Shown here: positions 1 through 12,560 of the stretch, one piece after another
Numbering within the stretch: position 1 is the first letter of the stretch
Layout: every line of letters begins with the position of its first letter
DNA from: Gnetum montanum
Taxonomy: Eukaryota > Streptophyta > Gnetopsida > Gnetales > Gnetaceae
DNA: 64,000 bases
Direction: 5' to 3'
Assembly (NCBI GenBank): GCA_015680685.1
Contig: MNCI01037971.1
Span: 103,934 to 167,933 of the forward strand
Notes under the pieces: model-generated
What the model saw: the letters and a program-made list of their open reading frames with translations, nothing else
Database searches by the model: none
Told to the model about the DNA's origin: nothing
Program-made: the position numbers and the translations under genes

Positions 1-193
1 ATGCTTGTTAGAAGCATTTAAGATATCACACAAGATTTTCCATCCATACATTGGTACATTTGAGGCCTGAATTAGTATTTTCCCTTTCACTATAGAAGAT
101 AGAACTTCATCATAGTATTTTGGAAGAAATGCTAAATCATAAATTTTTAACTCATTCCCTTTTTGAAGTATTTCTTTTAACTCATTTGAACTA
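1..193 (-). pseudogene. Possible internal exon, truncated by the window edge
   Basis: Read on the minus strand, this segment is open for about 61 codons without a stop, which is unusual in this AT-rich stretch. Just upstream on that strand lies an intron-end-like sequence: a TGCTAAC branch-point-like heptamer followed by TTTTGTAG. The predicted peptide contains 'NELKEILQKGNELKIYDL' and 'NVPMYGWKILCDILN'. I do not recognise the family. It may be the 5' part of an exon that continues left of the window, or a chance open frame. Confidence 0.25.
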
Positions 194-3100
194 CAAAATT
201 GGTTAGCATAGAAGCTAAACTCTTCAAATTGAAATGATCACCTTGTTTATTTGATGCAACTAATTAAAGTAAATATGTTAGATGTTTAGGATTAATCTCA
301 ATATAATGTTTATTATGAAATGAGTTAACATGAAGATCATTATGATATGCAATGCTTATAGAGAGAGAGTTACTCTATCGTAGTTATACAATTTAATCCT
401 TTCCATGAATAAAATACATTTCAGAATTATAGTTATTAAGGTATAATAAGTACACGCTCATACATTTTTTATTTGGACCTTTCACTGAACTCTCACTCTC
501 ATCATTTCGAACCTACAAAAATGTTTTTATATAACTAAGTTTATTAATAAATATAAGATTACAAGACATAAAATATATTCTACACAATATATTAATGTTT
601 TGTTTTTAATTCCTTAGAGGTTTTAATATTAACTTTTTTTTATACCTTTAATGGTGGTGAAATTATCCCTTGTAGAATAAAAAAGACTCATAACATCTAT
701 TCGTAATAAAATGAATTATTATAAAAAAATAATTTAACAAAAGCTTAGTTACCTTATCCTTACTACTGTAACCTTTACGTGCTATACTTTGGCCAATTAT
801 TTCAAATGAAACAAACATCTCTTGTGTCTCCTAGTTAAAATAGTGAAGATTAACAATAGGGCTAAATATTTAAATTCATATATGAAACCAACAAAAGCAT
901 CTAAATAAACATATATATTTACCAAATATTCATTTGTTTTTGCCTCCTCCTCATTAGATTCACTATCTCCACCCTTATTAGACTTATTGATTTATTTTGT
1001 TTACTCTTATCATCCTATATTTCAAATATGAATAAACATATTAAACATAGTTATTGAAATATTTATAAGAATAGTGCAAAAAATGACTTTTAAATTTAAC
1101 ATGTTTTCTAACCTTATCTTATTTTGGTTCTTCCTCCTAATTTTTGTTGTCCTCGTCATCCAAAACATATGTATCTTGGTAATTCTTGTAATGTTAGTAA
1201 TAACAAAATAGTTACAATAGAAAATAGTAATAAAAATATTACAAAAAATATACTAATAGTCTTTCTTACTGTATTAGTAAATCTATCTTTCAAACATATT
1301 ATGATATCCTTATTAATCATATACTAAATAGATAGATCTATGTTTGAAAAAGGATAGATATTCTCAAAACTAACTAAATAGAAAACTATTGATATCTCCA
1401 TAAAAGATAATTTCTCTCATATGTAAGCAATGCAAGATCTACGAACTCCATGTTCTACCTATAGCAAAAAATACTTTTAATTGCTTGGGTGGTTGTATTC
1501 ATGGCATCTGTAGAATTAAGAGATTTCAAGTACCCATGCACCATTGATTAAACATAAGGCTTGATTGTTAGGTCCTCTTTTGTAAACTTGAAGTTTCCAA
1601 GCAAGCCTAGAAACATGTAATCATCAATTTTGTATTTGTAGTTAAAAAGCATATTGTGGATTAAAAAGTTATCTTATATAATAAAAATCAAAATATAAGA
1701 TGATATTATACCTATTACAGATGTTATCTACATTAAGGTTTGTGCATCAATCAAGGCATGTATCTTTACTAACAAAGAATTAAATTAGTGCAAGCCTCAA
1801 AGAATGTGAATGACTCATTTGATCACATTTTTTCCCTAGTATGATCATTCTATTGATTATTGATATTCATTTCTTATCCTTTTCCTTGAGATGCTTGAAA
1901 CACATTTTCCCAATGAATAACACAATACATATCTTAATTTCATGTTTCCTAAGACCTTATAGTAGGTGGAACACATTGACACATAAATACTTAAGATTGT
2001 TCTCCTTGAAATTTTCATCGGAGATCATCAATGAGTGGCATTGTAAAGTATTATTCAGATGCATCATGAAAATATTATTTCATTTTTTGAAGAGCATGTC
2101 ATGAAACTTGAGAAAGATCTTCCTCTTCTAAAGAGCATTGAATGCTAGTACACTAATAACATATAATAAATTTGGTATAGGAAATGCTAATGATTTATTA
2201 ATTGATATATTAAATGATCTACTCTAGAGATCAAACATAACTAATTTTTTTGAATATAAATTTAAGGCTATCATAGATTGACTCTAGTTTGTTAAAGTTT
2301 TCACCAAAAGATAATTTTCTAATATTATTTTAGCAGAGATTGCTTCTAGCATGCCTCAAGATCTCCATTTAGGAAGGATCATATTTCATGCCCTGAACCT
2401 AATTCTATGATAACAAATTTTAGTGATCACAAAGACGAGAGTGTTAATCTTTAAAAGCTTGACATGAAGAACTCTATAGAGATTCTTCACTAACATTTCA
2501 ACATTATCTCTATTAAGAATAATCTTTATAGCCTAATTCAAATGCTATTCGTTTAGAATCTAGAATTAGACATCTTCCCCATGAATCTTAGATTTAGATG
2601 AAGATGTAATAGCCTTATTTGTAGAGGTTCTGTATGGAAAGAGTATGAAATCATGCATAATAGTGACAAGATTCATTCTCATTGATGCAAGAAGCTCATT
2701 AACGTACTTCATGTTCATTATTCTAATTTTATACTTGTTAGGAGTTTGAGTGCATTAGTCAATTTTAATTTGGTAGCTTGTAGGAAAATTGGGATGGAGA
2801 TATCCTCTTTCCATCTTTGCCACCTTGATATTCTTGTTTATAATTTTTTTCTACTTTCTTGCTTCGTGTATATGACATTTTTACTACTTTAAATGGAGTA
2901 ATCATTGGAAGTTCTTCAAGAGTAATGGAAATATAAATAGAAAGAGTTCTCAGTAGATGTGTGAGAAGTAGGTTATAATATGATTTATACAGCTATTTCA
3001 TATGATTATGCATGTATAAAACAAATGATGATATTTTCATAGCCCTCTTCTACTACAAGAATATTTGGACAAATGCAATGACCTCTTTCTCAAAAAAGTA

Positions 3101-4240
3101 TATCCTAATCTTTTCTATTCCATATTTTCTCATGATGGTACTTGACTTTGTTTTCTTCATGTCAATAGTTCCAAGAATAGAGTTTCTACCATGTAGTATA
3201 GTACTATCATATTTTGTTCATTAATGGAGTAGGGCTAAATTCTTATTCTCTACTTAATAAATAATGGAAAATTAGCTAAAGAAAATTGCATTGTTATAGG
3301 TAAAGTAGGCAACTCTTATACGAAGCCTAATTTAAGAATTAAAGATTATCATTCAAGTCTTAAATGAAACTTATGAACTTAATGAAGCCTAGTTATCTAA
3401 CTTACGATTATATTCATACCACTATTATGTTGATTAAAATGGAAACAAGATAAGATTTTAAGCTTCCATTTTGGGAATAAGAAAAATCTGTTTGATATCT
3501 CAATAGATTAAGACTTACTGAAAGGTAAATTATACAAATTGATAACGATTTTTGATTTTAATATAGCTTAACATTTACATAAGAAAGGGACTCTGTATTT
3601 CAGAATAGTTTAGGAATTAAAATTAAAGGAACAAAAAGCTGAGGTCCTAATTGTGATTTTGAGTTTAAAAGATTTAAAGCCAAGTCTTTGATGAGAGCTG
3701 TAGTATGAATAAAGCATCAAAAGTTAAGTCCAAAAGTTAAAGTAAAAGGCCCATGGATTGAAAGAACGCATATGAATGTAGAAATAAATTCTAGGTTTCT
3801 ACAATATAGTAAAGCTTGAATGAATAGTAATGTATTCAAAGGAATGTTTCTATGGAGATGCTTTAATTTAAGGACCTATGATTTTGAATTATAACTAACA
3901 TTGTGTAGAATGGTTACAAAGGTAAAACTTGAATGAGCTTGATCTAGCCCAAAGGAATGCACTTCCTTCCTAGAGGAACACTCTCTCTATTTGCTAGTTA
4001 AGATAAGACTGTCAAAGATGGACTCATAGAGTTAAAAGATTAATTTCATCCAAATACAAGATTTTCATTATAGAAAATAGTTGAGCAAAGAAAGAAATCC
4101 TATCATTTCCAAAAAAGGAGATTGATCCAAGGTTGATTTAATTCTTCTGAATCATTTTGATAAAAGGAGTAGAGTAACAAAACCAAGTATTAGCTTTACA
4201 AGAGGCTTCAAGAATCATTTGAAAGAAAGGATTTTCTTAA
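1..4240. other. AT-rich region without a recognisable gene
   Basis: This stretch is very AT-rich and shows no retroelement domain, LTR pair or long open frame on either strand. The only coding-like signals are short minus-strand pieces. One is an open stretch at 1-193. Another starts after a TTTTTGTAG acceptor-like site near 520 and reads toward 410 with an acidic, Ser-rich composition. A third is an acidic stretch near 920-990 followed by a GTAAAT donor-like site. A fourth is about 55 open codons at roughly 2570-2735. They could be exons of a decayed multi-exon gene or transposase, or chance. No function is assigned. Confidence 0.5.
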
Positions 4241-4249
4241 GTATGCTTA

Positions 4250-5560
4250 CCACGTCAACTCATAGAGGCTCATAGAAATAAAAATTGGCTCTATAAGAAG
4301 GTTCTACTTGATTTACCTTTACAAGATTAAAGCATTAGGAAAGATAAAAATTACCTTTGTATATGTGTATCCCATATGATGTGTAAGCTATCATGTAAAG
4401 TAGATTAGTATAACCAAAATATAATTCTATGAAAAAAGTGCTAAGAATGGTTTTACCAAGCAAGATCTATATAGATGGGAGGATTTGTGGGGTTAAAAAT
4501 GGTTCTACAAGAAGCATACTTTTTGGCTCTATCATGCAAGTTGTTAGCCCTAATATGTAGAACCAAAATCTAGTTCTATGAAGAGAGATTAATATGGTTC
4601 TACAAGACACATCATCGTCAAACCATGTAAGCTTAAAAAAAGGCAATACTCTTAGAGCTAAAATTCAATTTTATGAAGTGGAAGAAAAAACAATTCTATC
4701 ACACAATCTTGTAGAATTAGTTTATAAAGCTAAAACTCAAGTCTATGAAGAAGCATAAAATTAGATTTGACACATCAACTTTAGAGAAAAATGAGTTGCT
4801 TGTAGAACCCAGATTTTATTCTATAGTCAAGGTTAAATTTGGCTCTACCTTGTCAACTTTAGAGAAAGGGCATTATTCGTAGAGGCAAAAATTAGCTCTA
4901 CAAATAAGCTCATATTTCATTCTACCATGCCAACTTCATTACATGGAACATGAGTTGGATTTATTGACAAAGAAGTATGCCAAAAGCTCTTAAAATATAC
5001 CATGAATTTTATTTTGCAAAATCAATAATTAAGGTGATGATACATATTGTGACATGGAACCTTGATTACATGGCTCGTAGAACTAAAATCCAATTCTACG
5101 AGCAAGCACGAGAATAGCTCTACCATGTTAGTTTTGAAGAAAAAGCTTCACTCATAAGGCTAAAATTTGGTTCTACAAGAAAGTGCAAAAAATAGGTTAT
5201 ACGACATTAGTCATAAAACCAATTTATACAGTTGAAAATCAAGCTTATGAAGAAGCTTAAAATGAGCTTTTCCATGTCAACATTATGTAGTTGTGAGATT
5301 TTAGAACTAAAATGAGGCTATACAAAATGGTTCTATTAATGATTTAACTATTTCCAAACAATGCATTAAGATCTTTTAAAAGACATTTGGCCCTTACTTC
5401 CACATTAGCTCATAGAACTAATTTTTGAAGCCAAAATTTATCTTTATAAACAAACTTGTAAATTGGTTCTACAAACAATGTTAGCTTTGGTAAATTAATG
5501 AGCTTGTAAAGATGGACCTTGAGGGTACTCTTCTATGTCAACTTCCATATAATGGTTACT
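4250..5560. repeat. Degenerate tandem repeat with hairpin-bearing units
   Basis: The same word order recurs many times at intervals of roughly 75-85 bases: GTAGAACTAAAAT, then GGTTCTACAAGAAG, then GCTCTACCATGTCAACTT, then TAGAGAAAAAG. Units are heavily mutated, with indels. The GTAGAAC and GTTCTAC words within one unit are complementary (clearest at 5087-5102), so each unit can fold into a small hairpin. It does not code. It may be an old satellite or a retrotransposon 3'UTR tandem array; Tat-lineage elements are known to carry such arrays. Confidence 0.6.
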
Positions 5561-6031
5561 TTTAGAGTCAAAAATTGGTATTGACCTCTTGGTATGTTAA
5601 AATATTATAAAATGAAACATGTAGAAAATATGCTTGTGGTCTTGCAAGACTAAGAAAGAAAAAGATGACAAGATTGGGATAAGAGCTTTTTGGTGTAAAG
5701 ACAAGAACTTCATGAGAATGAGACAAGAGCATGATGATTGAAATAAGAGGTTCATTGTACCAAAATGAGAGCTATGTTGAGATGATAAGAAGTCTCAACC
5801 AAGATGGAAGATTACAAGGCTGCCTAAAGTCTACAAGCCAAGAAAAAATGTTTCATTATATGCCTAGATGTCCTAGAAGGTTAGTAATTATACCAGAGAT
5901 GAAGATCCAATTTCAAGCTAGACATCCTAAAAAAATAGCAGATGTCTCAATTGTAGTTGGGGCTGGGAGGTTCCAGGTGAGGCATCCAAGTTGGGATGTT
6001 CCAATTAAGACATCCTAATTTTTAGTGGGAT
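5561..6031 (+). repeat. Probable left part of a Ty1/copia 5' LTR, interrupted by Elem-A
   Basis: Elem-A lies between this segment and 25375. The sequence that resumes at 25375 runs into a copia LTR end and PBS, so by continuity this side should be the upstream part of the same LTR. No TG start or partner LTR is identifiable because the copia element has lost its 3' end. The open frame at 5731-6018 has no recognisable domain and is probably fortuitous. Confidence 0.4.
6027..6031. repeat. Target-site duplication of Elem-A, left copy (GGGAT)
   Basis: The five bases before the left LTR read GGGAT. The five after the right LTR (25375-25379) read AGGAT, one mismatch, as expected for a 5-bp gypsy duplication that has aged. 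Confidence 0.6.
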
Positions 6032-6917
6032 TGATGAGTCATGTTTTGTAGGGATACGATATTGAATATTTGATATCAAGGCCATAATGTTGGGTATCCA
6101 ATATTGGGGCACAACCTTCGATGTCAGGCATCTGATATTGTCCATTCCATGCTAGCCTATAAGTACCACATTTGGATGCACAATTGGGATATAGCAAATA
6201 GATTTTAGATAGCTTTTTCATATATCTTAGAGTAGTTAGAATTTTTTCTTCTAGTGTATTCTTGCAGTATGATGTTAAGTGATTTTACAACATCCTTATT
6301 CAAGTGTGATGTACTTGGACACATTACATGATCAGTAATAAAGATTGAGATTACTTTCATCGTTGCAACATCCAATTAGATTTATTATTAGTTTCAATCG
6401 TTTAATTGTTTACTATTTTCCTTACTTCTTGTTTCCATTTATTACTCTTTATTATTCTTTTTGTTAAGAAAAATGAGTATGACTAATCATTAGTTCTTAA
6501 GTGTAGATACTTGGTAGGCTAGCAATGTATCATTTGGTATGCCCAGTGATGTACGCTTGGTAATCCTAGTGGTAGGTACACAAAGTCCAAGGTATGTGTA
6601 GATAGTTAGGAATGGATACTAATTACATGTAGGCTAATTCAAATTTTACTTTCCATTATTAATTAGCTTAATTAATTTATCTCTTTATTATCATTAGGAG
6701 TAACTTAGGGCTAGACAACATCAATCATCATATGTCTCACTTTGGACTAAACCATACGTGACAAAGCTAGCCTGAGTCCAAGTGGGAAGATAATGAACTA
6801 TGATCAAGGCATAATGATTTAGATACACAACTAGTCCCATCCACAAAATTCAATCAGATCATGTGTGAATGCTTATGATTCATATGGTTGGGTGTAGGGG
6901 TACCTCGCCACTCATCA
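6032..6917 (+). repeat. 5' LTR of Elem-A
   Basis: Begins TGATGAGTCATG and ends CACTCATCA, directly followed by the PBS. A TATA box (CCTATAAGTACC, about 6156-6167) lies downstream of a U3 rich in inverted GATATC/GATATT words. It aligns end to end with 24488-25374, with roughly one difference every seven or eight bases by eye. Confidence 0.9.
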
Positions 6918-6935
6918 TTGGCACCATTGGGGGGG
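6918..6935 (+). promoter_or_regulatory. Primer-binding site of Elem-A (tRNA-Asp type, decayed)
   Basis: TTGGCACCATTGGGGGGG directly after the LTR end resembles the Athila-type TGGCGCCGTTGCCGGGGA site, with CpG-to-CA/TG changes. Confidence 0.7.
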
Positions 6936-7049
6936 ATGGTGCTAGTTGTCTAGAGTAGTTATATTATAAAAAATCATTGTAAAGGTATTAATGATCTATA
7001 ATTTAGAAAATATTAATATATTGAGTAACACAAATCATTAACCAAAAAA

Positions 7050-7404
7050 ATGTCTCTCTCATAAGGAGGCAATAATGCATTATATAGCAAAAACATTCAT
7101 TGGAGAACTAATGAGATATATGTTGAAGAATGTTGGACCAACCTCATGTAGGGGTTTCATATGTGCATGATCACCTTGACAACACTCAAGGACTACATGC
7201 ACCAAAGGTAGATAACCCTAGAGGAAATGAAGTAAGCCTTGGACTAGGGGAGGTCTTAAGGCTTAAAAACTTCTCAAAACATGGAAAAGATAAATGAAGG
7301 CACCTTGGAAAACACCATAGAAGCCACGACAACCCTCCTAGTTCCTCATCTTCCACTTCCTCTTCAATGTCTAGTTTTGATGAAGATGAACATAGGTATA
7401 AAAA
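7050..7404 (+). pseudogene. Elem-A gag, N-terminal part
   Basis: The gag relic starts at ATGTCTCTCTCATAAGG, which parallels the ATGTCTTCTTCTCATAGG start of Elem-B's gag. It ends in a Ser/Asp/Glu-rich stretch at about 7330-7400. At 7404/7405 it is interrupted by Elem-B. The same frame continues immediately after Elem-B's right-hand CCAAG at 17484, giving a His/Asn/Lys-rich stretch, so the two halves were one ORF. Several stops interrupt it. Function by family: structural capsid/nucleocapsid polyprotein of the retrotransposon particle. Confidence 0.7.
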
Positions 7405-7409
7405 CCAAG
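7405..7409. repeat. Target-site duplication of Elem-B, left copy (CCAAG)
   Basis: CCAAG directly before the left LTR is repeated exactly at 17484-17488 directly after the right LTR. Confidence 0.92.
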
Positions 7410-8245
7410 TGATAAATCACTGTTTGATGTTAGCGACTATGCTGGATACATGATAGCGGGGCCTAGATTTGACGTCGGATGTTTGATGTTGCAGTATATA
7501 CCCTAAGTCTATAAATACCATGCATGGGCTCTAGTTTTGGAAATTTTTTCATTAGTTAGTTTTTAGTTTTCAAGAAAGGTAGTGAAGCTCTTGCTATTTC
7601 TTCTCCCTAGAGTTAGAATATTTTCTGAGTGCTCGTAGAAGAAGCCTAAAGTGTGTATGGTTCTTTGTTCGAGCACAGATGTACCTGAGCATAGCAATGT
7701 GATGGGAACAAAATGAAATCTTTTGAAAATTCTTGCAGCACTAAGAATAGCTTAATATTTTCCTTATTTCATTTTATTTTCTTATTTTTTACTTTAATGC
7801 ATTTATTAAATAATTTATTTTCAGTAGTTAATGAACATAAGCATGACCACTTCAAGCATTCATATAGTACTTGGTAACCTAGCAATGCTTAATGTTTAGT
7901 AGCCTAGTAGTACTGTATGTGTTTAGGAAAGTGGGGTGCTTACTTGTGTTAGGCTAGATCAAAAATATACATTAGTTTTCAATCTATTCTACCCTTATTC
8001 TTGTTGTAGGAGATTACATCCATAAATATAAAACGACAAAAATCCATATACCTCAATTACACTTCAACCATACCCTTGAGCCTCACAAGTGTAATTGGGA
8101 AGGCAATGAACATTCTCAACAACATTTCACTTCCTAGAGGAACTAGTGTATGAGATAACTATAGGTCCATGGAATTTGACCAAATCACGTGTAATTCCTT
8201 AGTGATTTGTATGATTGGGTGTAGGGGGTACCTTGTTGCTCATCA
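7410..8245 (+). repeat. 5' LTR of Elem-B
   Basis: Begins TGATAAATCACTG and ends TGCTCATCA. The TATA box is TCTATAAATACC (7508-7519). Relative to the 3' LTR it lacks about 40 bp of U3 (a stretch of GATGTC/GACATC words). By eye the LTRs differ at roughly one base in six to eight, so the insertion is old. Confidence 0.92.
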
Positions 8246-8263
8246 TTGGTGTCATTGTCAGGG
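8246..8263 (+). promoter_or_regulatory. Primer-binding site of Elem-B (tRNA-Asp type)
   Basis: TTGGTGTCATTGTCAGGG directly abuts the LTR end and matches the Athila-type tRNA-Asp site apart from CpG decay. Confidence 0.75.
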
Positions 8264-8406
8264 ACCTTTTTGTTGTTTTGTGTGCTATCTAGGACCCAGT
8301 AAAAAGTATTTTAATCTTTGGAACAAACCTAAGAGTCATATCATATTTCACAATTATTATAACAAATTCTCAGAGCACACTGTGATTTTTGTTTCACTAA
8401 TAAAAA

Positions 8407-10690
8407 ATGTCTTCTTCTCATAGGAGTGCTTCTCTGCCCAAGCTTGATAACACTCATCCATCATAGTCTTAACAATACCAAATTACATATACTCATCTTG
8501 ATGAGTATGTGTCAAACTTCACCTTTATCCTACATTAAGATGAATAGCTACAATGGCGTGACATGGAGGGCAATATTGTGTTGCTACTTGATTGTGCTAC
8601 TCCTGCAATGCTTTATCAAATGCTTGCATGATGTGGTCTTCAAGACCACCATGGGGAGTATATCATGGAATTTGTCAACACTAGGGATTATCATTCCACT
8701 AAAGCAAAATTCCTACAAGATTGACAACTAGAGAAACACTATGAACTTTTCAAGGGAAAAGGACTTAACAATTTTCCATTCTTATTATACCAACAATCTA
8801 GTGGGGAACCCTTCTCTGGGGATCTTCCACTCAATGATGCTCCTCTCTTTAACTTCAGTGATGGAGGTCAAAACTAGAATATGCACTCGATAGTTCATAA
8901 TCCTAATTCTAGTAACATGGGATCTAATAACAAAGACAAATCTGGAGGGGAAAGTTAAGACAAGGATGCTAGTAAGAACAATCATGATCATGGTGATGAT
9001 CACTGAAGAGGTGGTAGTAGGTACCCTGATGGTGTTGATTCTCCTTCCTCTTCCCCTTCATCATCATCATCTTCTTCTTCTAGCTCTGATTGTGATCATA
9101 GAAGGCAAGATCATGATGGAGGCGATCGAAATGAGTGCAATGACTGATGGGACAACAATAGTCAAGGGGATCATTGAGATAGTTAAGATCAAGGATGAAA
9201 ATATTCAAGAGAAGCACATTTCCATGAATGAAGGGGTAGTAGAGGGCATTGCAGATCATAGAGGTAGTCAAAATCTCAATAAGGCATGTGAAAGATAGTT
9301 GAATCAAATAGTTAGAAATGAATAATGTTCCTCGATTTGAAGAAGGATATAACTCTAATCTACAGAACCATCTTCAAGCTTTCCATGATGCATGTTCCTT
9401 GCAAAATATAAAGGATGAGTGGTAGAAACTGAAGTTGTTTCCCAAGACACTCATTAAAGGAGCAGAGAACTGGTACCAATCCTTAGAACAAAAATCTATC
9501 ATATGATGGAGTACCATGCTTGAAATGTTCAATGATAAGTATTAAATCTAATCTCAGGTTTCCAAATTAAGGAAGAAAATTCAAGGATGAAAACAAGAAG
9601 CACATGAAGCCTTGGATGTTGCCATTGGCCAATACTATGCCTTAATGCACAAATGCCCTAGCCATGATTATTCTTAATTGGCTCAACTCCACCACATTTT
9701 AGATGGGCTTGATAATGAAACAAGGAAAACCCTTGGTGTCTATGCCCAAGGGAAATTGTTAGAACTAACTACCCATTAGGTACAAAGGTTAATAGATTAG
9801 GGTTTTGAAGAGGAGGATGAACTAAGAAAAAGAGAAAGTGCAGAAAAGTACAATAATGATCCTTCCATCTGCAAGCAAGAGGTTCGATTTTGCAAAAGTG
9901 AGGACAAATCCATATTTGATGAGAGAATGCATAAGAAATCCTTTCCACTTCAACAATTCCAATCTAAACTTATGGCCAAGGTTGATCAATTAAGGGACTC
10001 CATGGATAGCCAATTTCAAGCTATCCTCAAAATTGCTTAAGAGTCCCAAGAATAAGGTAGTGATTGTGAGCACAGGAGGCATAAGGAAACTAAACATGCA
10101 TATTAAAAAGGTATGAGAAAATTTTTTGTAATATAAGGGATTGTAGATAGTGAATTAGATGATGATCATGGATGTGATGTATGCCAATACAAACATCCTA
10201 AGGGATGTTGCCCCATTATGTTACATCTTTAGGAGTCTGGGATGTATGCCTTACATCCATGACTTACACAAAGGTTAACATCTAGAAGGTTACTTTATCC
10301 TCAAGGTAATATTTGGAAATTCCACCAAAAAAAATTGTATTATCCAAGTGGAGCTCCATTGCAATCATACAAATAGTACCAACAATGGTAGCAACCACAA
10401 TCATGGGTGCTTGCACTGCCAAGGCAACAATATCCTTACTAGAAACCTAATCCATATGGTTATCATGTTTAGAAACCCATGTATCCATGTGACTCTTCTA
10501 GTCACATTTCTAATATTCAGCCTTACTACCACCCTTCTGATTACTATTGAACTCGTTCTCCACATGAAAAAATGGATACCACCTCCTATCCTTATCCTTT
10601 TCCTATCCTTGCACACACACACTCGTCTAATTGCATAGCTACCACCTACTCCACTAATGTAGGATGAATTTCCCACTTAACCATATCAAT
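8407..10690 (+). pseudogene. Elem-B gag pseudogene
   Basis: The relic begins at ATGTCTTCTTCTCAT (8407) and runs in shifting frames to about 10690. Visible parts are an N-terminal region (8490-8760), a poly-Ser run encoded by TCA/TCT repeats (9058-9083), and the gag core at about 9320-9800. The core contains 'VPRFEEGYNSNLQNHLQAF', 'KLKLFPKTLIKGAENWYQSL' and 'ILDGLDNETRKTL'. A Cys/His-containing stretch (CDVCQYKHPKGCC, about 10170-10215) and a Pro/Tyr-rich tail follow. The core matches Elem-A at 17737-18170. Family role: particle assembly and RNA packaging. Many stops make it non-functional. Confidence 0.75.
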
Positions 10691-10789
10691 GCAATGCTAC
10701 AAGGGCTATTAATACCTAATTATCAAAGAAAATACTTTTCTTTTGACACTGTAGTTCGCCTAAGCCTTCACCTACATCTACAGTTGACA

Positions 10790-11260
10790 ACCTTGCTCCT
10801 ACCTTTTCCTTCATATCCAATTCCTTTGGACCTCCTTTAAACCAAAATCTACCAAGGATCCATGTCATAATGCTTACTCACACTATGTCTAATTGAATCC
10901 ATGTAGAAAACCTTCTCAGGAAATTAGCTAATCTTGGAAGTCCTCTAATTTATTTGTAGATTGCTAGGAATGAATTGTGGAAGGCTTTTCTTGATTTAGG
11001 TTCTGGTGTTAATTTTATTTCTCATGAGATGTACATTGCCTAGAACCTACCTCCTCTTAATAAGAGTAACATCATATTGGAATTGGTAGACCAATCCATC
11101 ACTATTCCATTGGAACTAGTAGAAGACATTGTGGCCACTATCTATGGGTGGTCTTATCCTATCAACTTCCTGGTAATCAAAGTGGAGGATAGCAAAGAGG
11201 ACTTTTCAATCATCATGTGAAGGGCATGGCTAAGCACCGTTGATGCAAGAATGGGCATAA
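10790..11260 (+). pseudogene. Elem-B protease pseudogene (Athila-type)
   Basis: The frame around 10975-11030 reads LDLGSGVNF. This corresponds to the Athila-type aspartic-protease signature around DLGAS, with Asp retained and Ala-Ser changed. It is followed by VDQSITIPLELVEDI and INFLVIKVED, the usual C-terminal half of this domain. A TGA replaces an expected residue just before the RAWL motif near 11220. Family role: cleavage of the gag-pol polyprotein. Internal stops and the altered active-site loop argue that it is dead. Confidence 0.7.
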
Positions 11261-11639
11261 GAGATCTTTTTGTGAAAAATATCTAAAGAAAATGCATTTA
11301 GAAAGATCAAGAAGAAGAGAGTTCCATGCATTGTGTATATTGATAGCAAGTGTAATTGTGTGCAAAAACTTTGGACCATCAAGGAAGCATCCATCTTTGC
11401 ATGCAAGCAATGTGTGACAGATGTACAAATTCAAAGGTGTCTATACATAGCAACCAAAAAATAGGAGGGCACCTAGTGGTTGACCATTGATTTAGAATGA
11501 AGCAAACTATGCATGGAACCAGCTAAGAGCCTGACATGTGAATATGTCACAAGCATGGAGTTCATCACCAACTCTCTAATGATACAAATGATGATACCTA
11601 TTGGAGAGAGTTTGAAATTCTTGAGAACTTCAAGCAATA

Positions 11640-12560
11640 GCCCCTTGAACTAAAAATGTTACTAGCTATAATGGAATATGTATTTTTTAAAAATAAGAAG
11701 TTAATTATAATCAATGTAAGACTTACTCTAGAACAGAAAGAGATACAGTTGAAACTAGTTGAAAGATGGTCAACGAATTTTGCTTGGTCATATCCTAAAC
11801 TCATAGGGATTGATCCTAGGACATGCCAACATTGCATTTACACTGGCATGGCCATGAACCCAAAATGATAGCCATAAAGGTGATTGAATCCCAAATTGAA
11901 GCAAATCGTCAAGGAGGAAATTAAGCAACTCCTCAAGGTAGGGTTCATCTATCCCATTGTGGATAGCAAGTGGGTTAGTCCACTCATAATTATACTAAAT
12001 AAATATGGTAAGTGGTAGGTCTACATCAATTTTAGGCTACTAAATATGGCAACATTCAAGGATCACTTTCCATTGCCATTTGTTAACCAGGTGATCAATA
12101 CAATATCAGGGCATTGCTACTACAACTTCCTAGATAGTTATAGTGGCTATAACCAAATTCAAATTGCACCAAAGAACCATTCAAAGACAACATTCACAAG
12201 TCCTTTTGGAACTTTTGCATATCATACGATACCATTTGGTCTATGCAATGCCCCTACCACATTTCAATGTTTGGTCCTAAACATCTTTGAACAGCAAATC
12301 GGTAGTGGTGTAGAATTCTTCATGGATGAATTTTCCACCTATGGAGCTACACTTGAGAAAGCCCTGGACCACCTTGAGCAAGTGCTAAAATGATTTTTTG
12401 AAACTAACTTCTAGCTTAATTGGAAAGAAAGTCACCTCATGGTCTAGTAGGGCATTGTATTGGGCTACATAATATCGCTAGCAAGAATTAAGGTGAACCT
12501 TGAAAAAATAAGGGTCATCCAAGGAATAACTCATCAGCCAAAAATAGTTAAAGATGTTTG
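11640..12560 (+). pseudogene. Elem-B reverse transcriptase pseudogene
   Basis: The N-terminal linker contains NFAWSYPKLIGIDP (about 11775). The finger region includes VKEEIKQLLKVGFIYP and KWVSPLIIILNKYGKW, followed by a stop at a Trp position. The core (12046-12393) carries DHFPLPF, FLDSYSGYNQIQIAP, TTFTSPFGTFAYHTIPFG and LCNAPTTFQ. The catalytic box reads FFMDEF instead of FMDDF, so the second catalytic Asp is Glu. The C-terminal thumb after 12393 has more stops. The sequence is closest to Athila-type RT. Family role: copying the element RNA into DNA in cytoplasmic particles. Confidence 0.85.

Noticed and set aside
5731-6018. 95-codon plus-strand open frame as a gene
   Set aside because: No domain or conserved neighbour. 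It lies in what is probably a copia LTR.
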